In this document: positions 27,789 through 37,996 of the stretch, piece after piece
Layout of the letters: each line of letters opens with the position of its first letter
Position numbering within the stretch: position 1 is the stretch's first letter
Assembly: GCA_023422835.1 (NCBI GenBank)
Contig: JAFAGI010000001.1
Span: 248,001 to 312,000, forward strand
Reading direction: 5' to 3'
Source: Bacteroidota bacterium
GTDB taxonomy: Bacteria; Bacteroidota; Bacteroidia; Chitinophagales; Chitinophagaceae
DNA: 64,000 nucleotides
Translations under genes and position numbers: made by a program
Notes under the pieces: model-generated
What the model was told of the DNA's origin: nothing
Databases searched by the model: none
What the model saw: the letters and a program-made list of their open reading frames with translations, nothing else

Positions 27789-28715
27789 TTGGATATTTCA
27801 GAAAAAACATACAAAGTAAAGCAACTGGCTAAAGCCTGCGGTTTCGATTTTTGCGGAATTGCCAGGGCCGAAAAGCTGGATGAGGAAGCGCGCAGGCTGG
27901 AAAAGTGGCTGAGCCAGGGCATGCATGCTTCCATGCAGTACATGGAGCGCCACTTTGACCTGCGTACAGACCCTACGCTGCTGGTGCCCGGCGCCAAGTC
28001 AGTGGTCACTTTGCTTAAAAACTATTATCCATCGGCCACACAGCAACATGAGGCGCCGAAAATCTCCAAGTACGCCTATGGCAAAGATTATCATGAAATA
28101 ATCAGGGGCGACCTGACGGTTTTCCTGGAGCAGATCAGGTTGTTTGCCGGAGATGTACAGGGACGCGGCTTTGTAGACAGTGCGCCCGTGCTTGAACGCG
28201 CCTGGGCCAACAAAAGCGGCCTCGGCTGGATCGGGAAAAATGCCATGCTGATCCATAAATCTGCAGGCTCGTTTTATTTTATTGCCACACTGATCATAGA
28301 CCTGGAACTGGAATATGATACGCCGCTTGCCAAAGATTTTTGCGGCACCTGCACCAAATGCATTGATGCCTGCCCTACCGATGCCATCCTGCCCGGCAAA
28401 GTGGTTGACGCCCGCAAATGCATCAGCTATTTTACCATTGAGCTAAAAGACCTGGCGATACCACCGTCTTACAAAAACAAATTTGATAACTGGCTGTTTG
28501 GCTGCGATATCTGTAATGATGTATGCCCGTGGAACAGGTTCTCTTCACCACACCAGGAAGAAAGTTTCTCACCCATGGTTGAAATAATTGACTTTACTAA
28601 AAAAGACTGGGAAGCATTGACTGAAGATGCCTTCAGAAAAATATTCAAACACTCTCCTTTAAAAAGAAGCAAGTACGCAGGCATTATGCGCAACCTGAAA
28701 TTCCTGGGAGATTAA
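27789..28715 (+). CDS. queG: Epoxyqueuosine reductase
   Basis: QueG reduces epoxyqueuosine to queuosine in the wobble base of certain tRNAs, using cobalamin and two [4Fe-4S] clusters. The 308-residue protein has the cobalamin domain with VDSAPVLERAWANKSGLGWI, then the ferredoxin-like cluster motifs CGTCTKCIDACPTDAI and CDICNDVCPW. The start is a TTG, the only sensible in-frame start; a -7 element just upstream supports it. Length is at the short end but complete for the Bacteroidota form. Single gene. Confidence 0.95.
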   Translation: MDISEKTYKVKQLAKACGFDFCGIARAEKLDEEARRLEKWLSQGMHASMQYMERHFDLRTDPTLLVPGAKSVVTLLKNYYPSATQQHEAPKISKYAYGKDYHEIIRGDLTVFLEQIRLFAGDVQGRGFVDSAPVLERAWANKSGLGWIGKNAMLIHKSAGSFYFIATLIIDLELEYDTPLAKDFCGTCTKCIDACPTDAILPGKVVDARKCISYFTIELKDLAIPPSYKNKFDNWLFGCDICNDVCPWNRFSSPHQEESFSPMVEIIDFTKKDWEALTEDAFRKIFKHSPLKRSKYAGIMRNLKFLGD

Positions 28716-29380
28716 CCTGGGAACCAACGCGGCTTTGCAGCAAATATTTTCAGGGAAATAATATAGCAGATAAAAGCGCTGAAAACGCCTGTGGAGGCGC
28801 CTGCCAGCACATCATCGAGGAAGTGGGAAGCTACATACATACGCGAGTAGCCTGCCAGGAATGCCAGGAGTATCCAGAGCAGGTTCCATTTACTTTTTGG
28901 GAAAAACAGCAACAACATAGTCAGCAAAGCAAATGCAGTGGCGCTATGCCCTGATGGAAAACTAGTATCGCCCCAGTTGGTTACGGATAAGGTATGCACG
29001 GGCTGATGCACAATATCTGTAAAGTATTTCGAAGGCCTCGGAGCCACGGTTAATTTCTTGCCTATTTGCGCAAACAAACCCGACAACAGGAAGCTGAAGA
29101 CAATCGCAAAAGCTATTCTCCTGTATTTTAAAAGAAAAAGAATGAGCGCCAATGCTATGGCAAACAAACCATCACCCACATGGGTGAAATAAGTAAAAAA
29201 ATTATCCAGCAACGCGGAGTTAAACGGTACCAGTTTAGTAAATGAATGGTAGCTACCATGCACACATAAGACACAAAAACCAGTCAGCCACATGCCTGTA
29301 ACCAGCCACCAGTATGGCTTTGCTGCCGTGAGCACATCGGGAAACGGGTATAATTTTCTTTGATTTGGATTAAAATTCAT
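28712..29380 (-). CDS. PAP2-family membrane phosphatase
   Basis: An inner-membrane phosphatase of about 222 residues with six predicted membrane segments. The three PAP2 active-site motifs are present: KKLTVAPRPSKYF, PSGHSATAF and SRMYVASHFLDDVLAG (catalytic His). Members dephosphorylate lipid pyrophosphates such as undecaprenyl pyrophosphate or phosphatidic acid; the substrate is not fixed by sequence. It begins 11 bases after mutS on the same strand, yet an exact TATGTTTG element lies between them 3 bases before its ATG, so it may have its own leaderless transcript. Its stop overlaps the convergent queG stop by 4 bases. Confidence 0.88.
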   Translation of the reverse strand: MNFNPNQRKLYPFPDVLTAAKPYWWLVTGMWLTGFCVLCVHGSYHSFTKLVPFNSALLDNFFTYFTHVGDGLFAIALALILFLLKYRRIAFAIVFSFLLSGLFAQIGKKLTVAPRPSKYFTDIVHQPVHTLSVTNWGDTSFPSGHSATAFALLTMLLLFFPKSKWNLLWILLAFLAGYSRMYVASHFLDDVLAGASTGVFSAFICYIISLKIFAAKPRWFPG

Positions 29381-29383
29381 TTG

Positions 29384-29391
29384 CAAACATA
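29384..29391 (-). promoter_or_regulatory. PAP2 gene -7 element TATGTTTG right after the mutS stop
   Basis: On the minus strand TATGTTTG begins immediately after the mutS TAA and ends 3 bases before the PAP2 ATG. The -33 box would fall in the mutS 3' end. Suggests separate, leaderless expression. Confidence 0.45.
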
Positions 29392-32019
29392 TTATTTCAG
29401 CATGCCTTTAATTTCATTCAATTTCATCAGCGCTTCTACCGGTGTAAGGCGGTTGATGTCTATGGCATTGAGCATATGGCGCATTTCTTCGAATACTTCT
29501 GTCTGTGCATCGAAGATAGAAAGCTGCACCTGCGGCGTGCTTATGTTTTTCAGGTTTTCTTTCAGGTTTTTTACGCGCGGATTTTTCTGATCAGTTTCAG
29601 TATTGTCTGTTACACGCAGGTCTTCGAGTTGTTTCAGTATCTCATTGGCGCGTTGTATGAGTTCTATGGGCATGCCCGCCATTCTGGCTACATGTATACC
29701 AAAGCTATGTGTGCTGCCGCCTGCGGCCAGCTTGCGCAGGAAAATTATTTTACCGTTGATCTCTTTATTGGTGATGTGGTAATTTTTTACACGTGGCAAT
29801 TTTTCTTCCAGGTCATTCAGCTCATGATAGTGGGTAGCAAACAGTGTCTTGGGCTTTGATTTGCAGGTATGCAAATATTCCACAATACTCCACGCTATAG
29901 AGATGCCATCGTAGGTAGAAGTGCCGCGACCGATCTCGTCTAACAGCACCAGGCTGCGTTTCGACAGGTTGTTGATAATACTTGCAGTTTCATTCATTTC
30001 CACCATAAAAGTACTCTCTCCCCCGCTTAAATTATCACTGGCGCCCACTCGTGTAAAGATTTTATCTGTCAGCGGAATGTTGGCTTGTTTGGCAGGCACA
30101 AAGCTGCCGATATGCGCCATAAGTGTAATCAATGCGATCTGCCGCAACAAAGCGCTTTTGCCAGACATGTTTGGCCCGGTAAGAATGATCACCTGTATAT
30201 CGTCAGGATCTAAAGTGATGTTGTTGGCAATGTAGCTCTCACCCGGCGCAAGGTTGCGCTCAATCACGGGGTGGCGGCTATCCTGCATCTCCAAAGCCAA
30301 ACCCTCATGAATATTGGGTTTGGTGTAGTTGTATTGTTTGGCATTGCCTGCAAAACAAATCAGCACATCCATGATTGCCAGCGCATTCCCGTTTACCTGT
30401 ATCGGCGCAAGGTAATCCTGTAATTCATTCAGCAGTCGTTCATAAATATCAAGCTCTATGGAAAGAATTTTCTCTTCTGCACCGGTAATTTTTTCTTCGT
30501 ACTCTTTCAGTTCGTCTGTAATGTAGCGCTCCGCATTTGCCAGCGTTTGTTTGCGCACCCACCCTGCCGGCACCTTATCTTTGTGTATATTAGTCACCTC
30601 GAGGTAGTAGCCGAATACATTATTAAATCCTATTTTCAGGGAGCTGATGCCGGTACGTTGTATTTCGCGTTGTTGTATCTCTATCAGGTATTCCTTTCCG
30701 CCGGACGCTATTTTTCTTAGCTCATCCAGCTCTTCATGCACGCCGCTTTGCACCATGTTGCCTTTAATGGCCAGTGCAGGCGGATCGTTTTTTATCTCGC
30801 TAAGAATTTTATCTACTATATATTTACAAGGGTTAATGGCGTCTGTAAGCCGCTTCAGGTAAGGGTTTGCCACCTGCTCGCCCAGGGTTTTGATCTGGCA
30901 GGCTACCTGCAGGCTTTTGGCCAGGTGCAGCACCTCACGCGGTGAAATTTTCTTCAGCGGTATTTTACTTACCAGCCGTTCCAGGTCGCCTGCCTGCCGC
31001 TGCAGTTGTTTTAGTTGCAATTGCAGATCGTGGTGCAGTATCAGGAACTCAACAGCATCCAGCCGTTCATTGATTTTGACCGTATCTTTCAAAGGCAATA
31101 TCAGCCAGCGTTTCAGTAGTCTGGCGCCCATAGGTGTGGATGTATTGTCCAGCACTTTCAATAAGTTGATGCCGTCATTCGGTGCATGCAATATTTCCAG
31201 GTTGCGTACGGTGAACCTGTCCATCCAAAGATGTTCTTCCTGCTCTATGCGTTGTATATTGGTAATGTGTTGCAGGTTGGGATGCTCGGTATCTTTCAGG
31301 TAATGGAGCACAGCGCCCGCAGCCACAATGGCACAGGGCATATTCTCTACCCCGAAGCCTTTGAGGGAATGCGTCTGGAAATGTTTTAACAGGCTTTCAG
31401 TAGCATAACCGGCTTCAAAAATCCATGACTCCAGTGTGTAGGTATAGAACTTATTGCCGTATAATTCCTTAAAATGTTTCTGGAAGCTGCGCTGGAAGAT
31501 CACTTCCGCAGGCTTGAGTGTCTGCAACAATTTTTCTGTATATTCTGTATTGCCCTCTGCCACAAAGAACTCACCGGTAGAAATATCCATCAGTGCAATG
31601 CCTGTATTGCCATTATCAAAGTGAATGGCTGCTAAAAAATTATTGCTGTTGTGCTCCAGCAGTTTATCGCTGGTAGCTACACCGGGCGTAACAAGCTCCG
31701 TAACACCGCGCTTCACAATGCCCTTGGCTGTTTTAGGGTCTTCCAGCTGATCACAGACAGCCACGCGGTAGCCCGCTTTGACCAGCTTATGCAGGTAAGT
31801 ATCCAATGCATGATGAGGAAAGCCTGCCAGCTCTGCATCGGCTGTACCATTGTTTCTTTTAGTAAGTGTGATGCCCAGTATCTGAGCGGTTTTAATGGCA
31901 TCCGCACCAAAAGTCTCGTAAAAATCGCCTACCCGAAACAATAAAATGGCATCCGGATATTTTTGTTTAATAGCCGCGTGCTGCTTCATCAACGGGGTTT
32001 CCTTAAACGCTTTTGCCAT
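29392..32019 (-). CDS. mutS: DNA mismatch repair protein MutS
   Basis: MutS recognises mismatches and recruits MutL. The 875-residue protein has the mismatch-binding motif in the N-terminal domain (DAILLFRVGDFYETFGADA, Phe-x-Glu), connector, core and clamp domains, and the ATPase domain with ILTGPNMSGKSALLRQIALI, SRVGASDNLSGGESTFMVEM-like signature (here TRVGASD), LVLLDEIGRGTSTYDG and TLFATHYHEL. The full length marks it as MutS1, not MutS2. No mutL next to it. An exact TACATTTG element ends 4 bases before the ATG. Confidence 0.97.
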   Translation of the reverse strand: MAKAFKETPLMKQHAAIKQKYPDAILLFRVGDFYETFGADAIKTAQILGITLTKRNNGTADAELAGFPHHALDTYLHKLVKAGYRVAVCDQLEDPKTAKGIVKRGVTELVTPGVATSDKLLEHNSNNFLAAIHFDNGNTGIALMDISTGEFFVAEGNTEYTEKLLQTLKPAEVIFQRSFQKHFKELYGNKFYTYTLESWIFEAGYATESLLKHFQTHSLKGFGVENMPCAIVAAGAVLHYLKDTEHPNLQHITNIQRIEQEEHLWMDRFTVRNLEILHAPNDGINLLKVLDNTSTPMGARLLKRWLILPLKDTVKINERLDAVEFLILHHDLQLQLKQLQRQAGDLERLVSKIPLKKISPREVLHLAKSLQVACQIKTLGEQVANPYLKRLTDAINPCKYIVDKILSEIKNDPPALAIKGNMVQSGVHEELDELRKIASGGKEYLIEIQQREIQRTGISSLKIGFNNVFGYYLEVTNIHKDKVPAGWVRKQTLANAERYITDELKEYEEKITGAEEKILSIELDIYERLLNELQDYLAPIQVNGNALAIMDVLICFAGNAKQYNYTKPNIHEGLALEMQDSRHPVIERNLAPGESYIANNITLDPDDIQVIILTGPNMSGKSALLRQIALITLMAHIGSFVPAKQANIPLTDKIFTRVGASDNLSGGESTFMVEMNETASIINNLSKRSLVLLDEIGRGTSTYDGISIAWSIVEYLHTCKSKPKTLFATHYHELNDLEEKLPRVKNYHITNKEINGKIIFLRKLAAGGSTHSFGIHVARMAGMPIELIQRANEILKQLEDLRVTDNTETDQKNPRVKNLKENLKNISTPQVQLSIFDAQTEVFEEMRHMLNAIDINRLTPVEALMKLNEIKGMLK

Positions 32020-32023
32020 TGGG

Positions 32024-32031
32024 CAAATGTA
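32024..32031 (-). promoter_or_regulatory. mutS -7 element TACATTTG, 4 bases from start codon
   Basis: Exact TAnnTTTG on the minus strand, followed by CCCA and the mutS ATG; a leaderless or nearly leaderless mRNA is predicted. No clear -33 TTG. Confidence 0.6.
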
Positions 32032-32163
32032 GGAAAAACAGCCGGAATGTAATGTATTTCAAAGCTCAGGATTCAACTTATTTTGTATAGATCAAATCAT
32101 AAACACCTCTTTATGTAAGACTTATTATTATTTCTTCGTAATTTTCTCCCCTCTATATAAACA

Positions 32164-34815
32164 ATGATTATGCATAAGATTTTTAGTGTAATAGCGACAC
32201 TTTGTTTTTACGCTTCGGAAGCTTGGCCGCAGTCGGTTCCGACTCATTTAAGTGATACGCTTTTCTCCACCTATTATCAGCAAAGGGTTTCACATTTTAA
32301 AAGCTTGCCGGTTAAACAGGATGCCATTGTCTTTTTAGGCAACAGCATTAGTGATGGTGCAGAATGGAACGAACTGTTTGACGACGATCGTATACTCAAC
32401 AGGGGTATTAGCGGCGATGTTACAGCGGGCATACTCAACCGTATAGAGGAAGTTACGCGCCATCAACCCCAAAAAGTTTTTCTGCTGATCGGCACCAACG
32501 ACTTATCTAAAAACATCGCTGTAGACAGTGTATTGAAAAATATTTACCTTATTGCGCAAATTATCCGTAAGCAAAGCCCCGCCACACAACTGTATGTGCA
32601 GAGTATACTACCGGTCAATAATACATTTGACCGTTTTAAAACCCATTATAAAAATCAGGCTGCAATAAATCGTGTAAACCAGGCTCTTGAAAAAAACGCA
32701 TCGAGATATAATTATCATTACCTTGACATTGCCACTCAATTGACAGATGATGACAAAAGACTTGCCAGAACATTTACCAACGACGGACTACATCTTAACG
32801 GGCACGCATACCAGGTTTGGAAAAATGTCATTTACCCGCATGTATTTGATCTACAGCCCAGCCCAGCGCTTATTCCCTACCCTCAGCAAATAGAGTGGCA
32901 CGAAGGGTCTTTTTTGATAAATGAGCATACAGCTATTATTTTAAGCCATGACAGCTTGCTGCCCGCAGCAAAAGCTTTGCAGGCCGTAATAGAATACAGC
33001 GGTTATAAAGTTGCGATCAGTAACCGTGCTCACACAACGGGTAAGCATATTATTTTAAAAACCGGCAGGGTTATTTCCCCTGTTAACAGCAGGGAAGCAT
33101 ACCATTTGAAATCTGCCGGTGAAAACATTATCCTTGAAGCCAATACAATGCACGGCTTGCACAATGGCATACAAACCATCCGACAGTTAATGCGCAACAC
33201 CAATACTGTTGCGGCTTGTGATATTGTTGATTATCCTGCATTTGCCTGGCGCGGCTATATGGTAGATGTGGGAAGGAACTATCAGTCGATGGAATTGTTG
33301 AAGCAACAGATTGATGTAATGGCCTCATTGAAATACAATGTTTTTCATTTTCACCTCACTGAAGATGTAGCTTGGCGGCTGCAGATGAAGAAATTTCCCC
33401 AACTGACCGATGAGGCACACATGACCCGCAACAAAGGAAAATTTTATACGGTAGAGGAAATGCATGAATTAAGAGATTATTGTAAAGACCGGCATATATT
33501 AATGGTTCCGGAAATTGACATGCCCGGCCATAGTAAAGCTTTTGAACGCGCCATGGGTTTTGATATGCAGAGTGATGCAGGCTTATTGACAGTGAAGGAG
33601 ATCCTCTCAGAATTTTGCGATACTTACAATTTCCCATACATACACATCGGCGCAGATGAAGTAAAAATTACCAACCCCAATTTTTTACCTGAAGTAATCC
33701 GGCTGATAGAAGCGCGGGGCAGAACAGTTGTAGGCTGGGAACCGGGAGGCAACTTTACCCCATCGGTTATCCGGCAGTTGTGGATGGAAAACGCTGCACA
33801 CCTGGCAAAGCTCGGCAAGGTGAGAAAACTGGATTCACGCAATTTATACATCAACCACATGGATGCAGAGGAAAGCGTAGTATCTATATTCAATCACCAG
33901 ATATTGAATATAGACAAGGGCGACAGTTTAAACCTTGGGGGCATCTTTTGCCTGTGGAACGACCGCAACCTGGATAAGGATGAACACAACCTTACCCACA
34001 ACCCGGTGTATCCTTCGTTGGCAGCTTTTGCAGAAAGGTCTTGGAAAGGCGGAGGCATTCCAGGAAATTACGCGGTAATACTTCAGCAAAATAAGGCGGC
34101 ATTTTCAGCGTTTGAAAACCGGCTGCTTGATCTAAAGAAAACTTTGTTTAGCCGTTTGCCTTTCCCTTACGTGAAACAATCAAATATAGCCTGGCAACTC
34201 ATTGGGCCCTATGGCAACGGGGGCGACCTTTCCAGGAAATTTGCCCCCGAGTCGGCAGATTTCAACATCCATAAGGTAAAGAACAGACAAACCGTTTATG
34301 GCGGAACAATTATACCCCGCCACTTCTGGCATCCTATTGTGAAAGGCATATTTGAAGATGCGCGTGAAAACACTACGTACTACGGTTACCAGCAATACTG
34401 GTCAGACAAAGATACCACAGCCGGAATGTGGATAGGGTTTTATGATTTTTCACGTTCTACCATGACCAATACACCGGATGCAGGCGCCTGGAATCATTTA
34501 CAAAGTAAAATCTGGCTGAATGGGCAAGAAATTGCACCACCGGTATGGAAAAGAACCGGGCAACAAGGTGATCTTGAAATACCGTATATTGATGAGAATT
34601 ACATTATGCGCGAACCGGTGAAAGTTCATCTGAAAAAAGGCTGGAACCAGATCCTTACCAAGATACCTGTGGGCTCGTTCACTGCTAAAGTGTGGCATAC
34701 ACCCAATAAGTGGATGTTTACGGCAATAATAGTAGACAAACAACCCGGCAGTATTCATTACTCTCAGGGTAAAAGTTACAGCAGGAGCGCGGTTGCAGAA
34801 AAACCTCAACGCTAA
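32164..34815 (+). CDS. Secreted SGNH hydrolase - GH20 beta-N-acetylhexosaminidase fusion
   Basis: An 883-residue exported protein (signal MIMHKIFSVIATLCFYASEA). Residues about 35-228 are an SGNH/GDSL esterase: block I GNSISDG with Ser 61, block III GTND and block V NDGLHLNGH with Asp 207 and His 210. Residues about 235-350 look like the GH20 accessory beta domain and about 360-680 the GH20 barrel, with FAWRGYMVDVGRNYQSMELL and the catalytic Asp 498-Glu 499 in YIHIGADEVK. A C-terminal beta-rich module of about 200 residues follows. The likely job is removal of acyl groups and terminal GlcNAc/GalNAc from chitin, peptidoglycan or glycoprotein glycans (inference). It is a single gene. Confidence 0.88.
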   Translation: MIMHKIFSVIATLCFYASEAWPQSVPTHLSDTLFSTYYQQRVSHFKSLPVKQDAIVFLGNSISDGAEWNELFDDDRILNRGISGDVTAGILNRIEEVTRHQPQKVFLLIGTNDLSKNIAVDSVLKNIYLIAQIIRKQSPATQLYVQSILPVNNTFDRFKTHYKNQAAINRVNQALEKNASRYNYHYLDIATQLTDDDKRLARTFTNDGLHLNGHAYQVWKNVIYPHVFDLQPSPALIPYPQQIEWHEGSFLINEHTAIILSHDSLLPAAKALQAVIEYSGYKVAISNRAHTTGKHIILKTGRVISPVNSREAYHLKSAGENIILEANTMHGLHNGIQTIRQLMRNTNTVAACDIVDYPAFAWRGYMVDVGRNYQSMELLKQQIDVMASLKYNVFHFHLTEDVAWRLQMKKFPQLTDEAHMTRNKGKFYTVEEMHELRDYCKDRHILMVPEIDMPGHSKAFERAMGFDMQSDAGLLTVKEILSEFCDTYNFPYIHIGADEVKITNPNFLPEVIRLIEARGRTVVGWEPGGNFTPSVIRQLWMENAAHLAKLGKVRKLDSRNLYINHMDAEESVVSIFNHQILNIDKGDSLNLGGIFCLWNDRNLDKDEHNLTHNPVYPSLAAFAERSWKGGGIPGNYAVILQQNKAAFSAFENRLLDLKKTLFSRLPFPYVKQSNIAWQLIGPYGNGGDLSRKFAPESADFNIHKVKNRQTVYGGTIIPRHFWHPIVKGIFEDARENTTYYGYQQYWSDKDTTAGMWIGFYDFSRSTMTNTPDAGAWNHLQSKIWLNGQEIAPPVWKRTGQQGDLEIPYIDENYIMREPVKVHLKKGWNQILTKIPVGSFTAKVWHTPNKWMFTAIIVDKQPGSIHYSQGKSYSRSAVAEKPQR

Positions 34816-35111
34816 ATCAAAAGTTATCAAGCGCAAGCTTTTACAATTACTGCGAATACAATTTTATGCACCAGAGCAGTGAAAAGTTTTGCGCGCATGT
34901 AAAGCTATGTAGTAACTGGTGCCATCCCAACCAGTGAAATAATCCTATCATTTGCAACAACAGACTTCCACAACTACACAAATAAACCAACACTCCCCTC
35001 TCTCGGGCAAAAAATACAGCAACTTTTTTTCATTATGGATAAATATTCCTAATTTTGCGCGCGAATATGTAAAAACTACATATTGCCATTCATCACAAAC
35101 TCAATTCTTAT
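34816..35111. other. Spacer between the SGNH-GH20 gene and fusA, with fusA leader
   Basis: No gene seen. Near its middle CTGGT...ACCAG could form a weak hairpin around 34918-34937. At the right end lies the fusA -7 element and, just after the expected transcription start, an 8-bp hairpin: AATATGTA (35064-35071) with TACATATT (35077-35084). Confidence 0.5.
35050..35057 (+). promoter_or_regulatory. fusA -7 element TAATTTTG
   Basis: Exact TAnnTTTG, giving a leader of about 50 bases before the fusA ATG. The leader starts with the inverted repeat at 35064-35084. Confidence 0.6.
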
Positions 35112-37268
35112 ATGTCCGATTTAAAATTAAGACGCAATTTCGGTATAGCTGCACACATTGATGCAGGTAAAACTACAACTACCGAACGTATACTTCGTTA
35201 CACTGGTATGATTCACCGTACAGGTGAAGTACACGATGGCGGTGCAACAACTGACTGGATGGAGCAGGAAAAAGAAAGAGGTATCACCATTACTTCTGCT
35301 GCTGTTAGTTGCCAGTGGCCTTTCCCTACACAACAGGGTAAAGCTTTACCGGATACTAAAAAATATTCTTTCAATATCATTGATACTCCGGGACACGTTG
35401 ACTTCACCGTTGAAGTAGAACGTTCCATGCGTGTATTGGACGGACTGATCGCTTTGTTCTCTGCTGTTGACGGTGTTGAACCTCAATCAGAAACAGTATG
35501 GCGCCAGGCTAACCGCTATAAAGTACCACGCATTGGTTTTGTGAACAAAATGGACCGCTCCGGCGCTGACTTCCTAAACGTTGTAGCCCAGATCAAAGAA
35601 ATGCTGGGCGCTAAAGCCGTACCCCTTCAATTGCCTATCGGCGCTGAAGACAACTTCAAAGGCGTGGTAGACCTTATTACCAATAAAGGTATTATCTGGG
35701 AAGATTCTACAGAAGGTATGACCTACAGTGAAGTTCCCATCCCTGAAGATATGGTGGAAGATGTGGAATACTGGAGAGGACAATTGATTGAAGCTGTGGC
35801 TGAATATGATGATACGTTGATGGAGAAATTCTTCGACGACCCGAACAGTATTTCTGAAGATGAAGTGCACGAGGCTATCCGCAAAGCATGTATAGACCTG
35901 AGCATCATCCCGATGATGTGCGGCTCTTCTTTTAAAAATAAAGGTGTACAAACTGCATTGGATGCCGTTTGCCGCTACCTGCCCTCACCCGTAGATATCG
36001 AAGCTATTGAAGGCAGCGATGTAAACGATCCTGAAAAGAAATTGTACCGCAAGCCCGATGCAAAAGAACCTTTCTCTGCGCTGGCTTTCAAGATCATGAC
36101 CGACCCGTTTGTAGGCCGCCTGGCATTCTTCCGTTGCTACAGCGGACACCTGGATGCAGGTTCTTATGTACTGAACGTACGTTCCGGCAAAAACGAGCGT
36201 ATCTCCCGCATCATGAAAATGTTTGCCAACAAACAAAACCCTGTTGAATTTATTGAAGCAGGTGATATCGGCGCAGCAGTTGGTTTTAAAGATATCAAAA
36301 CCGGTGATACCCTTTGCGATGAAAAGAACCCGATCGTTCTGGAAAACATGTTTATCCCTGAACCGGTTATCGCTATCGCCATCGAGCCCAAGACACAGGC
36401 AGACGTTGATAAAATGGGTATGGCTATCTCTAAACTGGTAGAAGAAGACCCGACATTGCGTGTAAATACAGATGAAGATACAGGCCAGACCATCCTGCAA
36501 GGTATGGGAGAGCTTCACCTTGAAATTATCATTGACCGCTTAAAGCGCGAGTTTAAAGTTGAGATAAACCAGGGTAATCCTCAGGTGGCATACAAAGAAA
36601 CATTCCAGTCTACTATTGCTCACCGAGAAGTGTTGAAAAAACAAACCGGTGGACGTGGTAAATTCGCTGATATTGAATTTGAAATAGGCCCTGCAGACCA
36701 GGATTGGCTAAAAGAAAACGAAGGAAAAGCATTCCAGTTTGTAAACAACGTGGTGGGTGGCTCTATCCCTCGTGAATTCTTTCCGGCTATCCAGAAAGGC
36801 TTTGAAACAGCTATGACCACAGGCGTTCTGGCAGGCTACCCTGTTGACAATATGAAGATCCGCGTGTACGATGGTTCATTCCACAACGTAGACTCTGATG
36901 CTATGTCGTTTGAGCTATGCGCCAAGTCAGGCTTCCGTACTGCCGGTAAAAAAGCAAAACCCGTATTACTTGAGCCCATTATGAAAGTAGAAGTAACAAC
37001 TCCTGACCAGTACATGGGTGATGTGAGTGGCGACCTTAACCGCCGCCGCGGCATGATGGAAGGTATGGATACCAGAGGCAATGCACAGGTGGTAAAAGCA
37101 AAAGTACCGCTGAGCGAAATGTTCGGTTATGTAACACAGTTACGTTCCCTGACTTCCGGTCGTGCAGCTTCTACCATGGAGTTTTCTCACTACTACCCTG
37201 CGCCAACCAATATTGCAGAAGAAGTGATAGCCAAAAACAAAGGAAAAGTGAAAGAGGAAGAAGAATAG
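35112..37268 (+). CDS. fusA: Translation elongation factor G
   Basis: EF-G is the GTPase that drives ribosome translocation. The 718-residue protein has the G-domain motifs [15 protein letters not shown] (G1), [10 protein letters not shown] (G2), DTPGHVDF (G3) and NKMDRSGAD (G4), and all later domains including domain IV with the [20 protein letters not shown] region. It is not next to tufA or rpsL/rpsG, unlike the str operon, so this could be either the sole or a second EF-G of the organism. It ends in an acidic/basic tail KVKEEEE. It has its own promoter and terminator. Confidence 0.96.
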   Translation: MSDLKLRRNFGIAAHIDAGKTTTTERILRYTGMIHRTGEVHDGGATTDWMEQEKERGITITSAAVSCQWPFPTQQGKALPDTKKYSFNIIDTPGHVDFTVEVERSMRVLDGLIALFSAVDGVEPQSETVWRQANRYKVPRIGFVNKMDRSGADFLNVVAQIKEMLGAKAVPLQLPIGAEDNFKGVVDLITNKGIIWEDSTEGMTYSEVPIPEDMVEDVEYWRGQLIEAVAEYDDTLMEKFFDDPNSISEDEVHEAIRKACIDLSIIPMMCGSSFKNKGVQTALDAVCRYLPSPVDIEAIEGSDVNDPEKKLYRKPDAKEPFSALAFKIMTDPFVGRLAFFRCYSGHLDAGSYVLNVRSGKNERISRIMKMFANKQNPVEFIEAGDIGAAVGFKDIKTGDTLCDEKNPIVLENMFIPEPVIAIAIEPKTQADVDKMGMAISKLVEEDPTLRVNTDEDTGQTILQGMGELHLEIIIDRLKREFKVEINQGNPQVAYKETFQSTIAHREVLKKQTGGRGKFADIEFEIGPADQDWLKENEGKAFQFVNNVVGGSIPREFFPAIQKGFETAMTTGVLAGYPVDNMKIRVYDGSFHNVDSDAMSFELCAKSGFRTAGKKAKPVLLEPIMKVEVTTPDQYMGDVSGDLNRRRGMMEGMDTRGNAQVVKAKVPLSEMFGYVTQLRSLTSGRAASTMEFSHYYPAPTNIAEEVIAKNKGKVKEEEE

Positions 37269-37292
37269 TATTTATTCTCCTATTGATATACG

Positions 37293-37316
37293 AAAGCCGC
37301 TGTAAACACAGCGGTT
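37293..37316 (+). terminator. fusA terminator
   Basis: CCGCTGT (37296-37302) pairs with ACAGCGG (37307-37313) across an AAAC loop, extended by G-T and A-T pairs, then a run of T. The remnant toxin frame begins directly after it. Confidence 0.92.
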
Positions 37317-37321
37317 TTTTT

Positions 37322-37590
37322 TGGGTTGTGTTAGAAATTGCTGCTGTTTACACCATATCACCTAATGAAATGAACAAATTTCTGGGGACTGTTATTATTG
37401 CGCCCATTACGGGCACTTCAAAGAGATACCCAACACGAATAGAAATCAAGGAAAAACCACGAAGGGATGGATCATGATTGACCAAATACGAACTATTGAT
37501 CGTAAAAGAATAACCAGGATTTTCAGCAGCTTATCTGAAAATGAAGTTTTGGAAGTAAAAAAAGTAATTCAAGAAGCTTTCATAGATTGA
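37322..37590 (+). pseudogene. Decayed MazF/PemK-type toxin gene
   Basis: Translation of 37322-37474 gives WVVL, then AVYTISPNEMNKFLGTVIIA and PITGTSKRYPTRIEIKEKP, a clear MazF/PemK endoribonuclease middle. The following conserved part, GWIMIDQIRTIDRKRITRIF and a helix ending FID, is found one frame over (37465-37590), so there is a frameshift near 37463-37468. At the front only WVVL remains of the first strand and about 15 residues up to the PAVIxSPNE region are missing. No antitoxin precedes it; the fusA terminator does. It is a dead toxin, probably the remnant of a mazEF module. Confidence 0.8.
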
Positions 37591-37996
37591 AAAACTTCGC
37601 ATAAAATAATAGTATTTGCACAAGCAGGGCTGAGAGCAAAATATAAGGCCTATCCTATTTTATCGCTACGGCTTTTCCACTTCACCAGTTTTTTTAATTT
37701 AAGTTCATGAAAAAAGCATTCGCTACCTGCTGTTTAAGTTGAATTCTAACACCAGTTTAGCCTACATTCGCAAAGCCCTTTCCGTTTAGCTTCAATTATT
37801 TTGAAAGCAGAAATCACCGTAAATAAAATTCAGCGGCAATACTTAATTTGAAACTAAAAGAGAATAATATCTTTTCCCGGTTAATTTTTCAAAACCTCTC
37901 AAGGCACAACTAATATTGCTTTTAATATGGCATCTTTTTTATGCAATACATAAAAATGGTAAACCTCGAATTGCAAAAGCGAAACAAAGAATAGGT
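37591..37996. other. Gene-free AT-rich stretch between the mazF remnant and ribBA
   Basis: Nothing convincing is coded here in any frame; only short frames occur, for example a 10-codon one at 37707 starting MKKAFATCCLS. It may contain further remnants of the module that carried mazF. No terminator hairpin was recognised for ribBA. Confidence 0.4.
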
